This document shows positions 27,565 through 37,408 of a stretch of DNA of 64,000 nt, one piece after another; position 1 is the first letter of the stretch, and every line of letters starts with the position of its first letter. Under the pieces are notes generated by a model, which was not told the origin of the DNA, did not search any database, and saw only the letters and a list, made by a program, of their open reading frames with translations. The translations under genes were made by a program, and so were the position numbers. Source of the stretch: Modestobacter sp. VKM Ac-2982 (GTDB lineage: Bacteria; Actinomycetota; Actinomycetes; Mycobacteriales; Geodermatophilaceae); contig NZ_JAPVBL010000001.1 of NCBI RefSeq assembly GCF_026967935.1, positions 1,036,082 through 1,100,081 on the forward strand. Reading direction: 5' to 3'.

Positions 27565-27570
27565 GGGGTC

Positions 27571-30660
<3,090 letters not shown>

Positions 30661-30668
30661 CGCACTGA

Positions 30669-30716
30669 ACCCGGCGACGCCCCGCTGACCACCTGGTCGG
30701 CGGGGCGTCGCCGGGT
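30669..30716 (+). terminator. Terminator of secA
   Basis: Perfect 17-bp stem (30669-30685 with 30700-30716); the 14-nt loop can itself form GACC/GGTC. Starts 9 nt after the secA stop and may also serve the convergent DUF6459 gene. Confidence 0.7.
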
Positions 30717-30750
30717 GGTCCGGGACCCGCGCCACCGGGTGGGGAGCCGG

Positions 30751-31350
30751 TCAGCCGACCTGCAGGGCCGTGCACCGCCAGCGCCCGTCCACCCCCTCCA
30801 GCCGGGCGGCGACCGCATGCGCCCGGCCGCCGCGCCGGGCCACGGCGCTGATCTCGGCCACCCCGTCCACCGGTTCGCAGACCCGTACCGAGCTCAGCAG
30901 CAGTGGAGCGGTCCCCTCGGTGCACCAGCGCGGGCGGCGACGCCCGCTGAGGGCCTGGAACAGCGCTGGGCTCACCAGGGACTGCAGCTGGCTGATCGGC
31001 CGGCGGCCGGCGAACGCCTCCAGGGTGAGGGTGACCAGTCGGCGGCCGACGGCCTGCGGGTCGGGCAGCTCGGCCCGGCGCGTCCAGGCCGGCCCGAAGT
31101 CCGCCGCGTCACCGGCCGGCCGGGCCGGCCGGTCCAACCGGGGCCGCGGGCCGGGCGGAGGTGTCGGCCGTGGTGTGCGCCGGCCCGGGACCAGCAGCCG
31201 CACCGGCAGGCCCTCCTCCTGCAGGGGAGGTCCGGGGGTGCGGACGACGACGAGCTGCAGCCGCCGGGGGGCCGACGCCGGCGCAGCGGTCAGCGGCTCG
31301 GACGACGGGGGAGCAGGTGGTGCGGGAGAGAGCTGCGGCGCGGCGGTCAT
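30751..31350 (-). CDS. Rv3235 family protein (DUF6459)
   Basis: A 199-aa protein with a Pro/Ala-rich, probably disordered first half and a conserved C-terminal domain of ~110 residues: RLVTLTLEAFAGRRPISQLQSLVSPALFQALSG, then VRVCEPVDGVAEISAVARRGGRAHAVAARLEGVDGRWRCTALQVG. This matches the actinobacterial Rv3235 group, which sits next to secA. Function unknown. It follows the LysM gene by 34 bp and is probably co-transcribed with it. Confidence 0.75.
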   Translation of the reverse strand: MTAAPQLSPAPPAPPSSEPLTAAPASAPRRLQLVVVRTPGPPLQEEGLPVRLLVPGRRTPRPTPPPGPRPRLDRPARPAGDAADFGPAWTRRAELPDPQAVGRRLVTLTLEAFAGRRPISQLQSLVSPALFQALSGRRRPRWCTEGTAPLLLSSVRVCEPVDGVAEISAVARRGGRAHAVAARLEGVDGRWRCTALQVG

Positions 31351-31384
31351 CGGTGTCTCCTCGGGAAGGCGGATCGGGGGCGGG

Positions 31385-32116
31385 TCAGGTGGGAGGCCGC
31401 AGCACCTGACCGGGCAGCAGCAGGTCCGGGTCGGGGCCGATGACGGTGGCGTTGGCCGCCCACCACGCCTGCACGGCGGCGGCGACCTCGGCGTCGGTGA
31501 CCGGCTGCTCGGCATGGCGGTCGGTGAGCCAGTCGCGAGCGATGTCCCAGAGGCAGTCGCCGCGGAGGACGACGTGGTCGCCGGTCTCCGGCCCCGGCCA
31601 GTCGGGCGCCCGGGCTGCGTCCTCCGCCGGGGCTGTGCGTTCCGCCGCCGCCGGTGCGTCCGGCCAGTCGGGCTGCACGACGGGTGCCGCAGGCCCCGAC
31701 GGCCAGCCGGCGGTGGCGGGGCTCGTCTCGGCCGAGGCGACGGCGAGGGGACCCGGACCGCTGGGCAGCGCGATGGGCGCCGCAGTGCTGAGGCCGACCC
31801 CGATCGCGATCGCCGCGACCCGCCGGGCGCCGGCCGGCAGCACCCCGCGCAGCAGCACCCCGGCCGTCCGGCCGGCCAGGCCGGGCGCCGCGGTGGCTGC
31901 GGTCAGCAGCAGGCCGAGTGCGCCCCAGGCCCAGCAGAGCCACGCCAGGGCGGTCACCGCCACCAGCACGAGGGCGTCCGCCCCGGCGGTGTCGACCAGC
32001 CGCTGGGGATCGTCCAGCGCAGCGCGGATCGTCCCCGGCTCCGACCCCAGCCGGCGCAGGCCACCGGCGACCAGGGCGAACGCCGGCGCCGTCACCGCCC
32101 AGCGCACTGCCGACAT
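31385..32116 (-). CDS. LysM-domain membrane protein
   Basis: A 243-aa protein with two to three N-terminal hydrophobic helices (ALVLVAVTALAWLCWAWGALGLLLTAATAA, then VAAIAIGVGLSTAAPIAL), an Ala/Pro-rich spacer, and a C-terminal LysM module (residues ~180-240: DHVVLRGDCLWDIARDWL, ANATVIGPDPDLLLPGQVLRPP). The topology suggests a membrane anchor displaying a peptidoglycan-binding domain. ATG 32116 has GGAGCGG upstream; an in-frame GTG at 32131 is possible. Divergent from the gene at 32207. Confidence 0.78.
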   Translation of the reverse strand: MSAVRWAVTAPAFALVAGGLRRLGSEPGTIRAALDDPQRLVDTAGADALVLVAVTALAWLCWAWGALGLLLTAATAAPGLAGRTAGVLLRGVLPAGARRVAAIAIGVGLSTAAPIALPSGPGPLAVASAETSPATAGWPSGPAAPVVQPDWPDAPAAAERTAPAEDAARAPDWPGPETGDHVVLRGDCLWDIARDWLTDRHAEQPVTDAEVAAAVQAWWAANATVIGPDPDLLLPGQVLRPPT

Positions 32117-32128
32117 GCCCGCTCCGCT

Positions 32129-32180
32129 CACAAGGAGGACCAAACACCACCAATCGAAGCAAACGCAACCAAACGCAAGG
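32129..32180. promoter_or_regulatory. A-rich phased repeats in a divergent promoter region
   Basis: A 50-bp tract far richer in A than its surroundings, made of ~10-bp units with a CAA/AAAC core: CAAACACCAC, CAATCGAAGC, AAACGCAACC, AAACGCAAGG. Units recur at helical spacing between the LysM gene and the gene at 32207. Candidate operator or bent DNA. Confidence 0.4.
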
Positions 32181-32194
32181 ATCTGTGGACGGGC

Positions 32195-32200
32195 TAACCT
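32195..32200 (+). promoter_or_regulatory. -10 element of leaderless promoter for the gene at 32207
   Basis: TAACCT, 6 nt, then the ATG at 32207. Confidence 0.5.
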
Positions 32201-32206
32201 CCGGTC

Positions 32207-32776
32207 ATGCGCTGGGAGCAGTTGTTCGCCGACCTCGAGGGCCAGTTGGCCGAGCAGGAGGCCGCCGTCCAGCAGGGCGACGAGGCGTCCCGGGCACGCG
32301 CCGAGCACGGACGGATCCGGCTGGCCGACCGGCTACGGGGCTCGGCCGGGCAGGAGGTCTCGCTGAGCTCCCGCGGTGCCGGTGAGCTCACCGGCCGGCT
32401 CGTCGACGTCGGCGTCGACTGGGTGCTGCTGGTCGATCACCAGCGTCGCGAGGTGCTGGTCGCGCTGGGGGCGGTGAGCGCCGTCTCCGGGCTCACCGCC
32501 GTGACCGCCGTGGCCGACACGGCCGGTGTCGTGGACCGGGCCCTGGACCTCCGCCGGGCGGCTCGGGCACTGGCCCGGGACCGGGCCGCACTGCACTGCC
32601 TGTTGGTGGACGGCGCCGTCCTGGCGGGGACCGTCGACCGGGTCGGGGCGGACTTCCTGGAGGTGGCCGAGCACCCGATCGACCAGCCCCGGCGCCGTGG
32701 GGCGGTCACCGGGGTCCGGGCGGTGCCGCTGGACGCGCTCGTCGCGCTCCGGACGTCGGAGCCGGCGGCCGGCTGA
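32207..32776 (+). CDS. Conserved hypothetical protein, no recognised domain
   Basis: A 189-aa soluble protein. Residues 1-45 form a charged helix (WEQLFADLEGQLAEQEAAVQQGDEASRARAEHGRI). Then come two similar beta-rich segments (EVSLSSRGAGELTGRLVDVGVDWVLLVDHQRREVLVAL and ALHCLLVDGAVLAGTVDRVGADFLEVAEHP), each reading G-x(2,3)-D-VGxDxLxV, which resembles a duplicated Sm-like or small barrel fold. No signal peptide or membrane segment is visible. Function unknown. The start is supported by the -10 six nt upstream. It converges on the HTH gene. Confidence 0.65.
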   Translation: MRWEQLFADLEGQLAEQEAAVQQGDEASRARAEHGRIRLADRLRGSAGQEVSLSSRGAGELTGRLVDVGVDWVLLVDHQRREVLVALGAVSAVSGLTAVTAVADTAGVVDRALDLRRAARALARDRAALHCLLVDGAVLAGTVDRVGADFLEVAEHPIDQPRRRGAVTGVRAVPLDALVALRTSEPAAG

Positions 32777-32785
32777 GCGGCTCGC

Positions 32786-33031
32786 TCAGCGCGCGGAGTC
32801 CACCTCGGCGTCGTCGGCGGCCGGCTCCTCGGCGACGGCGGACGAGCGCGCCTCGGCGTACTTCTGCTGGATGAAGCGCTCCAGCTCGTCCTTCTCGACC
32901 CGCCACTGACCCCGACCGCCGATCTGGATGGCGATCAGCTCCTTGCGGCGCACCAGCGCGTAGGCCTGTGACCAGGAGACGTTGAGGATCTCCGCGACGT
33001 CGTCGAGGGTCAGGAAGCGCTGGGTGGCCAT
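32786..33031 (-). CDS. Small helix-turn-helix protein (BldC/excisionase-like)
   Basis: An 81-aa protein whose first 60 residues form a MerR-type winged helix without effector domain: LTLDDVAEILNVSWSQAYALVRRKELIAIQIGGRGQWRVEKDELERFIQQKY. This is the BldC/AlpA-like group, and BldC controls development in Streptomyces. The acidic tail is variable. It may act on the divergent SAF-CpaE operon, whose upstream region holds an inverted repeat; that link is inferred. Confidence 0.8.
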   Translation of the reverse strand: MATQRFLTLDDVAEILNVSWSQAYALVRRKELIAIQIGGRGQWRVEKDELERFIQQKYAEARSSAVAEEPAADDAEVDSAR

Positions 33032-33096
33032 GGGGTCGGAGTTCTCCCGTCGAAGGTGCCCGCCAGTGTGGCAGTCGGGTGAAAGGGGCCCGGATG

Positions 33097-33116
33097 GTCC
33101 ACCCGAAGGTGTGGAC
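33097..33116. promoter_or_regulatory. Inverted repeat GTCCAC-N8-GTGGAC
   Basis: Six-bp arms separated by 8 bp in the 200-bp gap between the divergent HTH and SAF genes. The spacing suits a dimeric regulator. No convincing -10 was found for either gene here. Confidence 0.4.
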
Positions 33117-33231
33117 AACCGCTGCGCACCGGCTCGTCCCTCGGTCATGATCCCCCTCCGCGACCGCGTACGGCGAGGTCAGCCGGGTGACCGGCCCGAG
33201 ACGGACAGACAGGGCGAGGGATGACCGACCG

Positions 33232-33996
33232 ATGAGCGCGCCCACCGTGGCGCCGTCCACCGTGCGCGCCGACACGGCTCCACCCTGCCCGGCGGCGCGT
33301 CGGGTCCGCCCGCCCCGCTGGCTGGACCTGCGGCTGGTGCTCGGGGTGCTGCTCGTACTGGGCTCGGTCCTGGTCGGCGCCCGGGTGGTGACGGCTGCGG
33401 ACGCCACCGTGCCCGTCTGGTCGGCTGCCGGCGACCTGGCGGCCGGCACGGTGCTGTCCGAGGCCGACCTGGTCCCGGTCTCCGTCCGGCTGGACGACGT
33501 CGCGGAGGCCTACCTGGCCACCAGCACCCGCCCGGCGGGGCGGGTGCTCGCCCGCGCGGTGCGGGGCGGAGAGCTCCTGCCGCGATCGGTGCTCGAGGAG
33601 CCGGGTGACCTGGTGCAGCTCGCGCTCCCGGTGCAGGCCGGCTACGTCCCGCCCGGGCTCGACCGCGGGCAGGTGGTCGACGTCTACGCCGTGGCCGACC
33701 CGGTGGTGGGCGGGTCCGCGCCGACCGGCGGCGGGGTGGACGTCGTGGTCGCGGCTGCACCGGTGCAGGCGGTCACCGGGCGTGGGGACGGCGTCCTCTC
33801 CACGGCCACGTCGACGGTGCAGGTGGTCGTCGCCGTGCCGGCCGAGGACGCCGCCGACGTGCTCGCCTCGATCCGGGGGCGCGGCCTGGTGGTCGTGGTC
33901 CGGAACTCCGTCGAGGCTCCACCCGGCACGGGTGGGCCCACGGCCGACCGCAGCGACACACCGTCCGCAGTCGTCCCGGCCGGGCCGGTGGACTGA
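33232..33996 (+). CDS. SAF-domain protein, CpaB/RcpC-like
   Basis: A 254-aa protein with a cytosolic N-terminus, one helix (LVLGVLLVLGSVLVGARVV), and an exported SAF domain: VPVWSAAGDLAAGTVLSEADLVPVSVRL, then RVLARAVRGGELLPRSVL. A beta-rich part (VQLALPVQAGYVPPGLDRGQVVDVYAV) follows. This is the layout of CpaB/RcpC of Flp pilus systems. No pilin, secretin or CpaF gene is present. I chose ATG 33232; an upstream GTG at 33187 is open. The CpaE-like gene begins within its stop codon (TGATG). Confidence 0.75.
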   Translation: MSAPTVAPSTVRADTAPPCPAARRVRPPRWLDLRLVLGVLLVLGSVLVGARVVTAADATVPVWSAAGDLAAGTVLSEADLVPVSVRLDDVAEAYLATSTRPAGRVLARAVRGGELLPRSVLEEPGDLVQLALPVQAGYVPPGLDRGQVVDVYAVADPVVGGSAPTGGGVDVVVAAAPVQAVTGRGDGVLSTATSTVQVVVAVPAEDAADVLASIRGRGLVVVVRNSVEAPPGTGGPTADRSDTPSAVVPAGPVD

Positions 33997-35273
33997 TGGC
34001 CCTGCAGGTCTTCACCGCGGTGACCGGCGCGTCCTGGGAGTCCGAGCTCGTCGGGGCGCTGGACCGCGAGGACCACGGGGTCACCGTCGTCCGGCGCTGC
34101 GTCGACGTCGCCGACCTGCTGGCCGCCGCGACGACCGGCACCGGTCAGGCGGCGCTGCTGTCGGCCGAGCTGCGCCGGCTGGACGGCACGGCGGTGGCCC
34201 GGCTGACCGCCGCCGGCATCGCGGTCGTCGGGCTGGTCGAACCCGGGGACACCCGGGCGACCGACCGGCTCCGCCAGCTCGGCGTCGTCCGGGTGCTGCC
34301 CGCCGACGCCCCGGCCGAGGAGATCGCCCGCGCGCTCCGGGACGCCGTGCGCGGCGGGCCGGTGGGTGGCCACGAGGTCGGCGACCCGCGGTCGGCGCTG
34401 CCCGTGCTGGGGCTGCCGCCCGAGGAGTCGGCCCGCCCGGCCGGCCGGGGCCGGGTCGTGGCGGTCTGGGGCCCGACGGGCGCGCCCGGTCGCACCACCG
34501 TGGCCGTCGGGCTCGCCGACGAGGCGGCCCGCCTCGGGGTCTCCACGCTGCTGGTGGACGGGGACGTGTACGGCGGTGTGGTCGCGCAGGTGCTCGGCCT
34601 GCTGGACGAGTCCCCCGGCGTGGCAGCGGCCGCCCGGCAGGCGGCGGCCGGGACGCTGGACGTCGCGGCGCTGGCGAGACTGGCCTGGGCGGTGCACCCG
34701 GACCTGCGGGTGCTGACCGGGCTGGCCCGGGCCGACCGGTGGCCCGAGCTGCGGCCGCAGGCGGTCGCGGTGGTGCTCGAGGAGGCTCGGCGGCTGGCCT
34801 CGCTGACCGTGGTCGACTGCGGGTTCTGCCTGGAGGAGGACGAGGAGCTCTCCTTCGACACCGCCGCGCCACGCCGGAACGGAGCCACCCTCACCGTGGT
34901 CGAGGAGGCCGACGTGGTCCTCTGCGTCGGCGGAGCCGACCCGGTCGCTCTCCAGCGCACCGTCCGGGCGCTGGCCGAGCTGCGCGAGGCGCTCCCGGAC
35001 GTGGAGCCGGTCGTGGTGGTCAACCAGCTGCGCCGGGGTCCGGTGCCCGGCGACGCGCGGCAGGAGATCGCCGGTGCGCTGAGCCGCTTCGCCGGCCGCG
35101 AGGTCCGGGCCTTCCTGCCGGCCGACCGGCGGGCCACCGATGCCGCCCTGGCGGCCGGACGGACCCTGGCCGAGGTGGCCCCCGCCTCCCCGCTGCGCAC
35201 GGGGCTGCGCACGCTGGCCGCCCAGCTCAGCGGGGTCACCGAGCCGGCCGGGCGGCGTCGGCGTTCGCGCTGA
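33996..35273 (+). CDS. CpaE-like P-loop ATPase with pseudo-receiver domain
   Basis: A 425-aa protein of the CpaE/MinD group. Residues 1-~120 resemble a receiver-like localisation domain. The ATPase domain follows: VVAVWGPTGAPGRTTVAVGLADEAARLG, STLLVDGDVYGGVVAQVLGL, LTVVDCGF, and ADVVLCVGGADPVALQRTVRAL. The P-loop Lys of the Walker A motif is replaced by Arg166 (GAPGRTT). CpaE proteins position Flp pilus machinery at the membrane. It overlaps the SAF gene by 1 nt and the two are surely co-expressed. Confidence 0.75.
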   Translation: MALQVFTAVTGASWESELVGALDREDHGVTVVRRCVDVADLLAAATTGTGQAALLSAELRRLDGTAVARLTAAGIAVVGLVEPGDTRATDRLRQLGVVRVLPADAPAEEIARALRDAVRGGPVGGHEVGDPRSALPVLGLPPEESARPAGRGRVVAVWGPTGAPGRTTVAVGLADEAARLGVSTLLVDGDVYGGVVAQVLGLLDESPGVAAAARQAAAGTLDVAALARLAWAVHPDLRVLTGLARADRWPELRPQAVAVVLEEARRLASLTVVDCGFCLEEDEELSFDTAAPRRNGATLTVVEEADVVLCVGGADPVALQRTVRALAELREALPDVEPVVVVNQLRRGPVPGDARQEIAGALSRFAGREVRAFLPADRRATDAALAAGRTLAEVAPASPLRTGLRTLAAQLSGVTEPAGRRRRSR

Positions 35274-35345
35274 GCCGTGCCGCCCCGACCGTTGCACCTG
35301 CCGGGCCGGGCGGGGGTGGGCTGACCGGTCGTGATGCCGGGGCCG

Positions 35346-35351
35346 TAGCGT
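35346..35351 (+). promoter_or_regulatory. -10 element of the WS/DGAT gene
   Basis: TAGCGT predicts a start near 35358 and a ~22-nt leader carrying GAGGGAGG before the TTG at 35380. Confidence 0.45.
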
Positions 35352-35379
35352 GGACCCGGCACCAGTGAGGGAGGTCACG

Positions 35380-36774
35380 TTGGTCGAACGGCTCACCGCG
35401 TTGGACGCGTCCTTCCTGTACCTGGAGGAACCGGGCACGCCCATGCACGTCGGTGCGGTGCTGGTCCTGGAGTGCCCGTCCGGGACGCTGGACCACGACG
35501 CCCTGATCGAACTGGTGCGCGCCCGGCTGCCACTGGTGCCCCGGTACCGGCAGAAGGTGCTCGAGGTGCCCGGCCACCTGGCGAACCCGGCCTGGGTCGA
35601 CGACCCCGACTTCGACGTGACGTACCACGTCCGACGCTCCGCGCTGCCCCGGCCCGGCACCGAGGAGCAGTTGCTGGACCTGGTCGCCCGGCTGACCGCC
35701 CGGCCGCTGGACCTCAGCCGGCCGCTCTGGGAGATGTACCTCGTCGAGGGGCTGGCCGGTGACCGCACGGCGGTGGTGACCAAGACCCACCCAGCGCTCG
35801 TCGACGGTCTCGGGGCGATCGACATCGGGCAGGTGATCCTCGACCCGGACCCGGAGGCAGACCCCGCGCCGGCCGCACCGGACGAGTGGCGCCCGCGCCG
35901 CCCGCCGGGGTCGGCCGCCCTGGTCTGGGAGGCGGTGGAGGAGTACCTGCAGCGCCCGTCGGCGGTGCTCGAGACCGCCCGCACGGCGGCGGGCGACCTG
36001 CGCGCCACCGCGACCCGGTTCGCCGGGGTGGCCGGTGGGCTGGTGACCGCGGTGGCGCGCACCGCGGTGTCCCCGGCGCCGGTCAGCCCGCTGAACGCGC
36101 CCATCGGCCGGCAGCGCCGGGTGGCCGTCGCCCGCGCCGACCTGGCCGACCTGCGGCTGGTGCGCAAGGCGCACGGCGGCACGGTCAACGACGTGCTGCT
36201 GACCTCGGTGACCGGCGCGCTGCGGGAGTGGCTCCTCTCCCGGGGTGAGCCGGTGGTGGGCAGCTCCTCGGTCCGCGCGCTGGTGCCGGTGTCGGTGCGG
36301 GCCGAGGAGGACGGCGGTGCCAACGAGGTCCGGTCCTTCCTGGTCGACCTCCCGGTGGGCGAGCCGAACCCACGGGTGCGGCTGGCCCGGATCAGCTTCG
36401 CGATGCGCGGCCTGGCGCCCAGCGGGCAGTCGGTCGGGGCGGACACGCTCAGCGCCCTCTCCGGGTTCGCCCCACCGACGCTGCACGCCCTCGGTGCCCG
36501 CGCCGCCAGCGGGCTCTCCCGTCGGCTGTTCAACCTGGTCGTCACCAACGTGCCCGGCCCTCAGGTGCCGCTCTACGCCGGCCCGGCGCGGATGGTCGAG
36601 GTCTACCCGGTGGTGCCCCTGGTCCGGGGGCAGGGGCTGGCGATCGGGCTGACCAGCTACGACGGCACCGTCTACTTCGGGCTGAACGCGGACCGGGACA
36701 GCGTCAGCGACGTCGACGACCTGGCCGACCTCATCGAGCAGGAGATCGCCTACCTGGTGGAGGCGTCGCGCTGA
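35380..36774 (+). CDS. WS/DGAT-family acyltransferase with altered HHxxxDG motif
   Basis: Family members make wax esters or triacylglycerol from acyl-CoA. The 464-aa protein starts VERLTALDASFLYLEEPGTPMHVGAV and has LDLSRPLWEMYLVEGL, PLNAPIGRQRRVAVARADL, VNDVLLTSVTGALREWLL, and VVTNVPGPQVPLYAGPARM, all typical. The active-site motif reads H137-P138-A-L-V-D142-G, so the second, catalytic His is Pro. Activity is therefore uncertain. The TTG start is chosen because GAGGGAGG lies 5 nt upstream and it gives the family N-terminus; GTGs at 35350 and 35365 are alternatives. Confidence 0.85.
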   Translation: MVERLTALDASFLYLEEPGTPMHVGAVLVLECPSGTLDHDALIELVRARLPLVPRYRQKVLEVPGHLANPAWVDDPDFDVTYHVRRSALPRPGTEEQLLDLVARLTARPLDLSRPLWEMYLVEGLAGDRTAVVTKTHPALVDGLGAIDIGQVILDPDPEADPAPAAPDEWRPRRPPGSAALVWEAVEEYLQRPSAVLETARTAAGDLRATATRFAGVAGGLVTAVARTAVSPAPVSPLNAPIGRQRRVAVARADLADLRLVRKAHGGTVNDVLLTSVTGALREWLLSRGEPVVGSSSVRALVPVSVRAEEDGGANEVRSFLVDLPVGEPNPRVRLARISFAMRGLAPSGQSVGADTLSALSGFAPPTLHALGARAASGLSRRLFNLVVTNVPGPQVPLYAGPARMVEVYPVVPLVRGQGLAIGLTSYDGTVYFGLNADRDSVSDVDDLADLIEQEIAYLVEASR

Positions 36775-36896
36775 CGGAGGCCGGTTGATCCCCGGCCCGG
36801 GCGTGCGTCCGGGGCCCACACAACGGCGCCTGGGAAGATCGTCGGGTCGGCGGCGTTGGTGTCGCTGGGAACTGTCGACCAGGAGGAGGCGAACCG

Positions 36897-37400
36897 GTGC
36901 GCGTGTACCTGCCGGCCACGACGACCGTGCTGCAGCGGTTGCTCGACGAGGGCCGACTCGAGGGGCCGCACACGGTCTTCACGGTCACCCCGCAGCTGCG
37001 GGACTTCTACGAGCTGAGCGATGACGACGAGGAGCTCGAGTACGCCGCGCTGCTCGCCGCGGCGCGGGCGAGCCTCCGGTTGATGGACGTCGACCCGCTG
37101 GCCGCCCGCCGCCGGGTGGTGCTCGCCGCGGACGTCCCGGACACCTCGGTGACCCCCATCCACGACGAGGGCGCCGACGCCGGCGCCGCGCGGACCACGG
37201 CCGACCTGGCCACCGGCGACATCGCCAGCGCGCACGTCGACGGAGCCGAGGCCGAGGCGGACGTCCGCGCGGCGGTCGCCGTCGTGCTGGAGGCCGACCT
37301 GGGCAGCGAAGAGGCGCAGTTCGTCGTCGACCAGGCGGAGGGGCACGAGCTCGCCTGGTACGCGACCCAGGAGATCGGTCCGGCGCTCGAGCTGCTCTGA
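36897..37400 (+). CDS. DUF6912 family protein
   Basis: A 167-aa soluble acidic protein: RVYLPATTTVLQRLLDEGRL, then PQLRDFYELSDDDEELEYAALLAAARASLRLM, and EGHELAWYATQEIGPALELL. It matches a conserved actinobacterial group without known function. The GTG at 36897 has a perfect AGGAGGAGG Shine-Dalgarno. It converges on the large FtsK-type gene with only 8 bp between stop codons. Confidence 0.72.
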   Translation: MRVYLPATTTVLQRLLDEGRLEGPHTVFTVTPQLRDFYELSDDDEELEYAALLAAARASLRLMDVDPLAARRRVVLAADVPDTSVTPIHDEGADAGAARTTADLATGDIASAHVDGAEAEADVRAAVAVVLEADLGSEEAQFVVDQAEGHELAWYATQEIGPALELL

Positions 37401-37408
37401 CCGGTCGG

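Noticed and set aside
33232-35273. Complete Tad/Flp pilus locus
   Set aside because: Only CpaB-like and CpaE-like genes are present; no flp, cpaF, tadB, tadC or secretin gene lies in the window.
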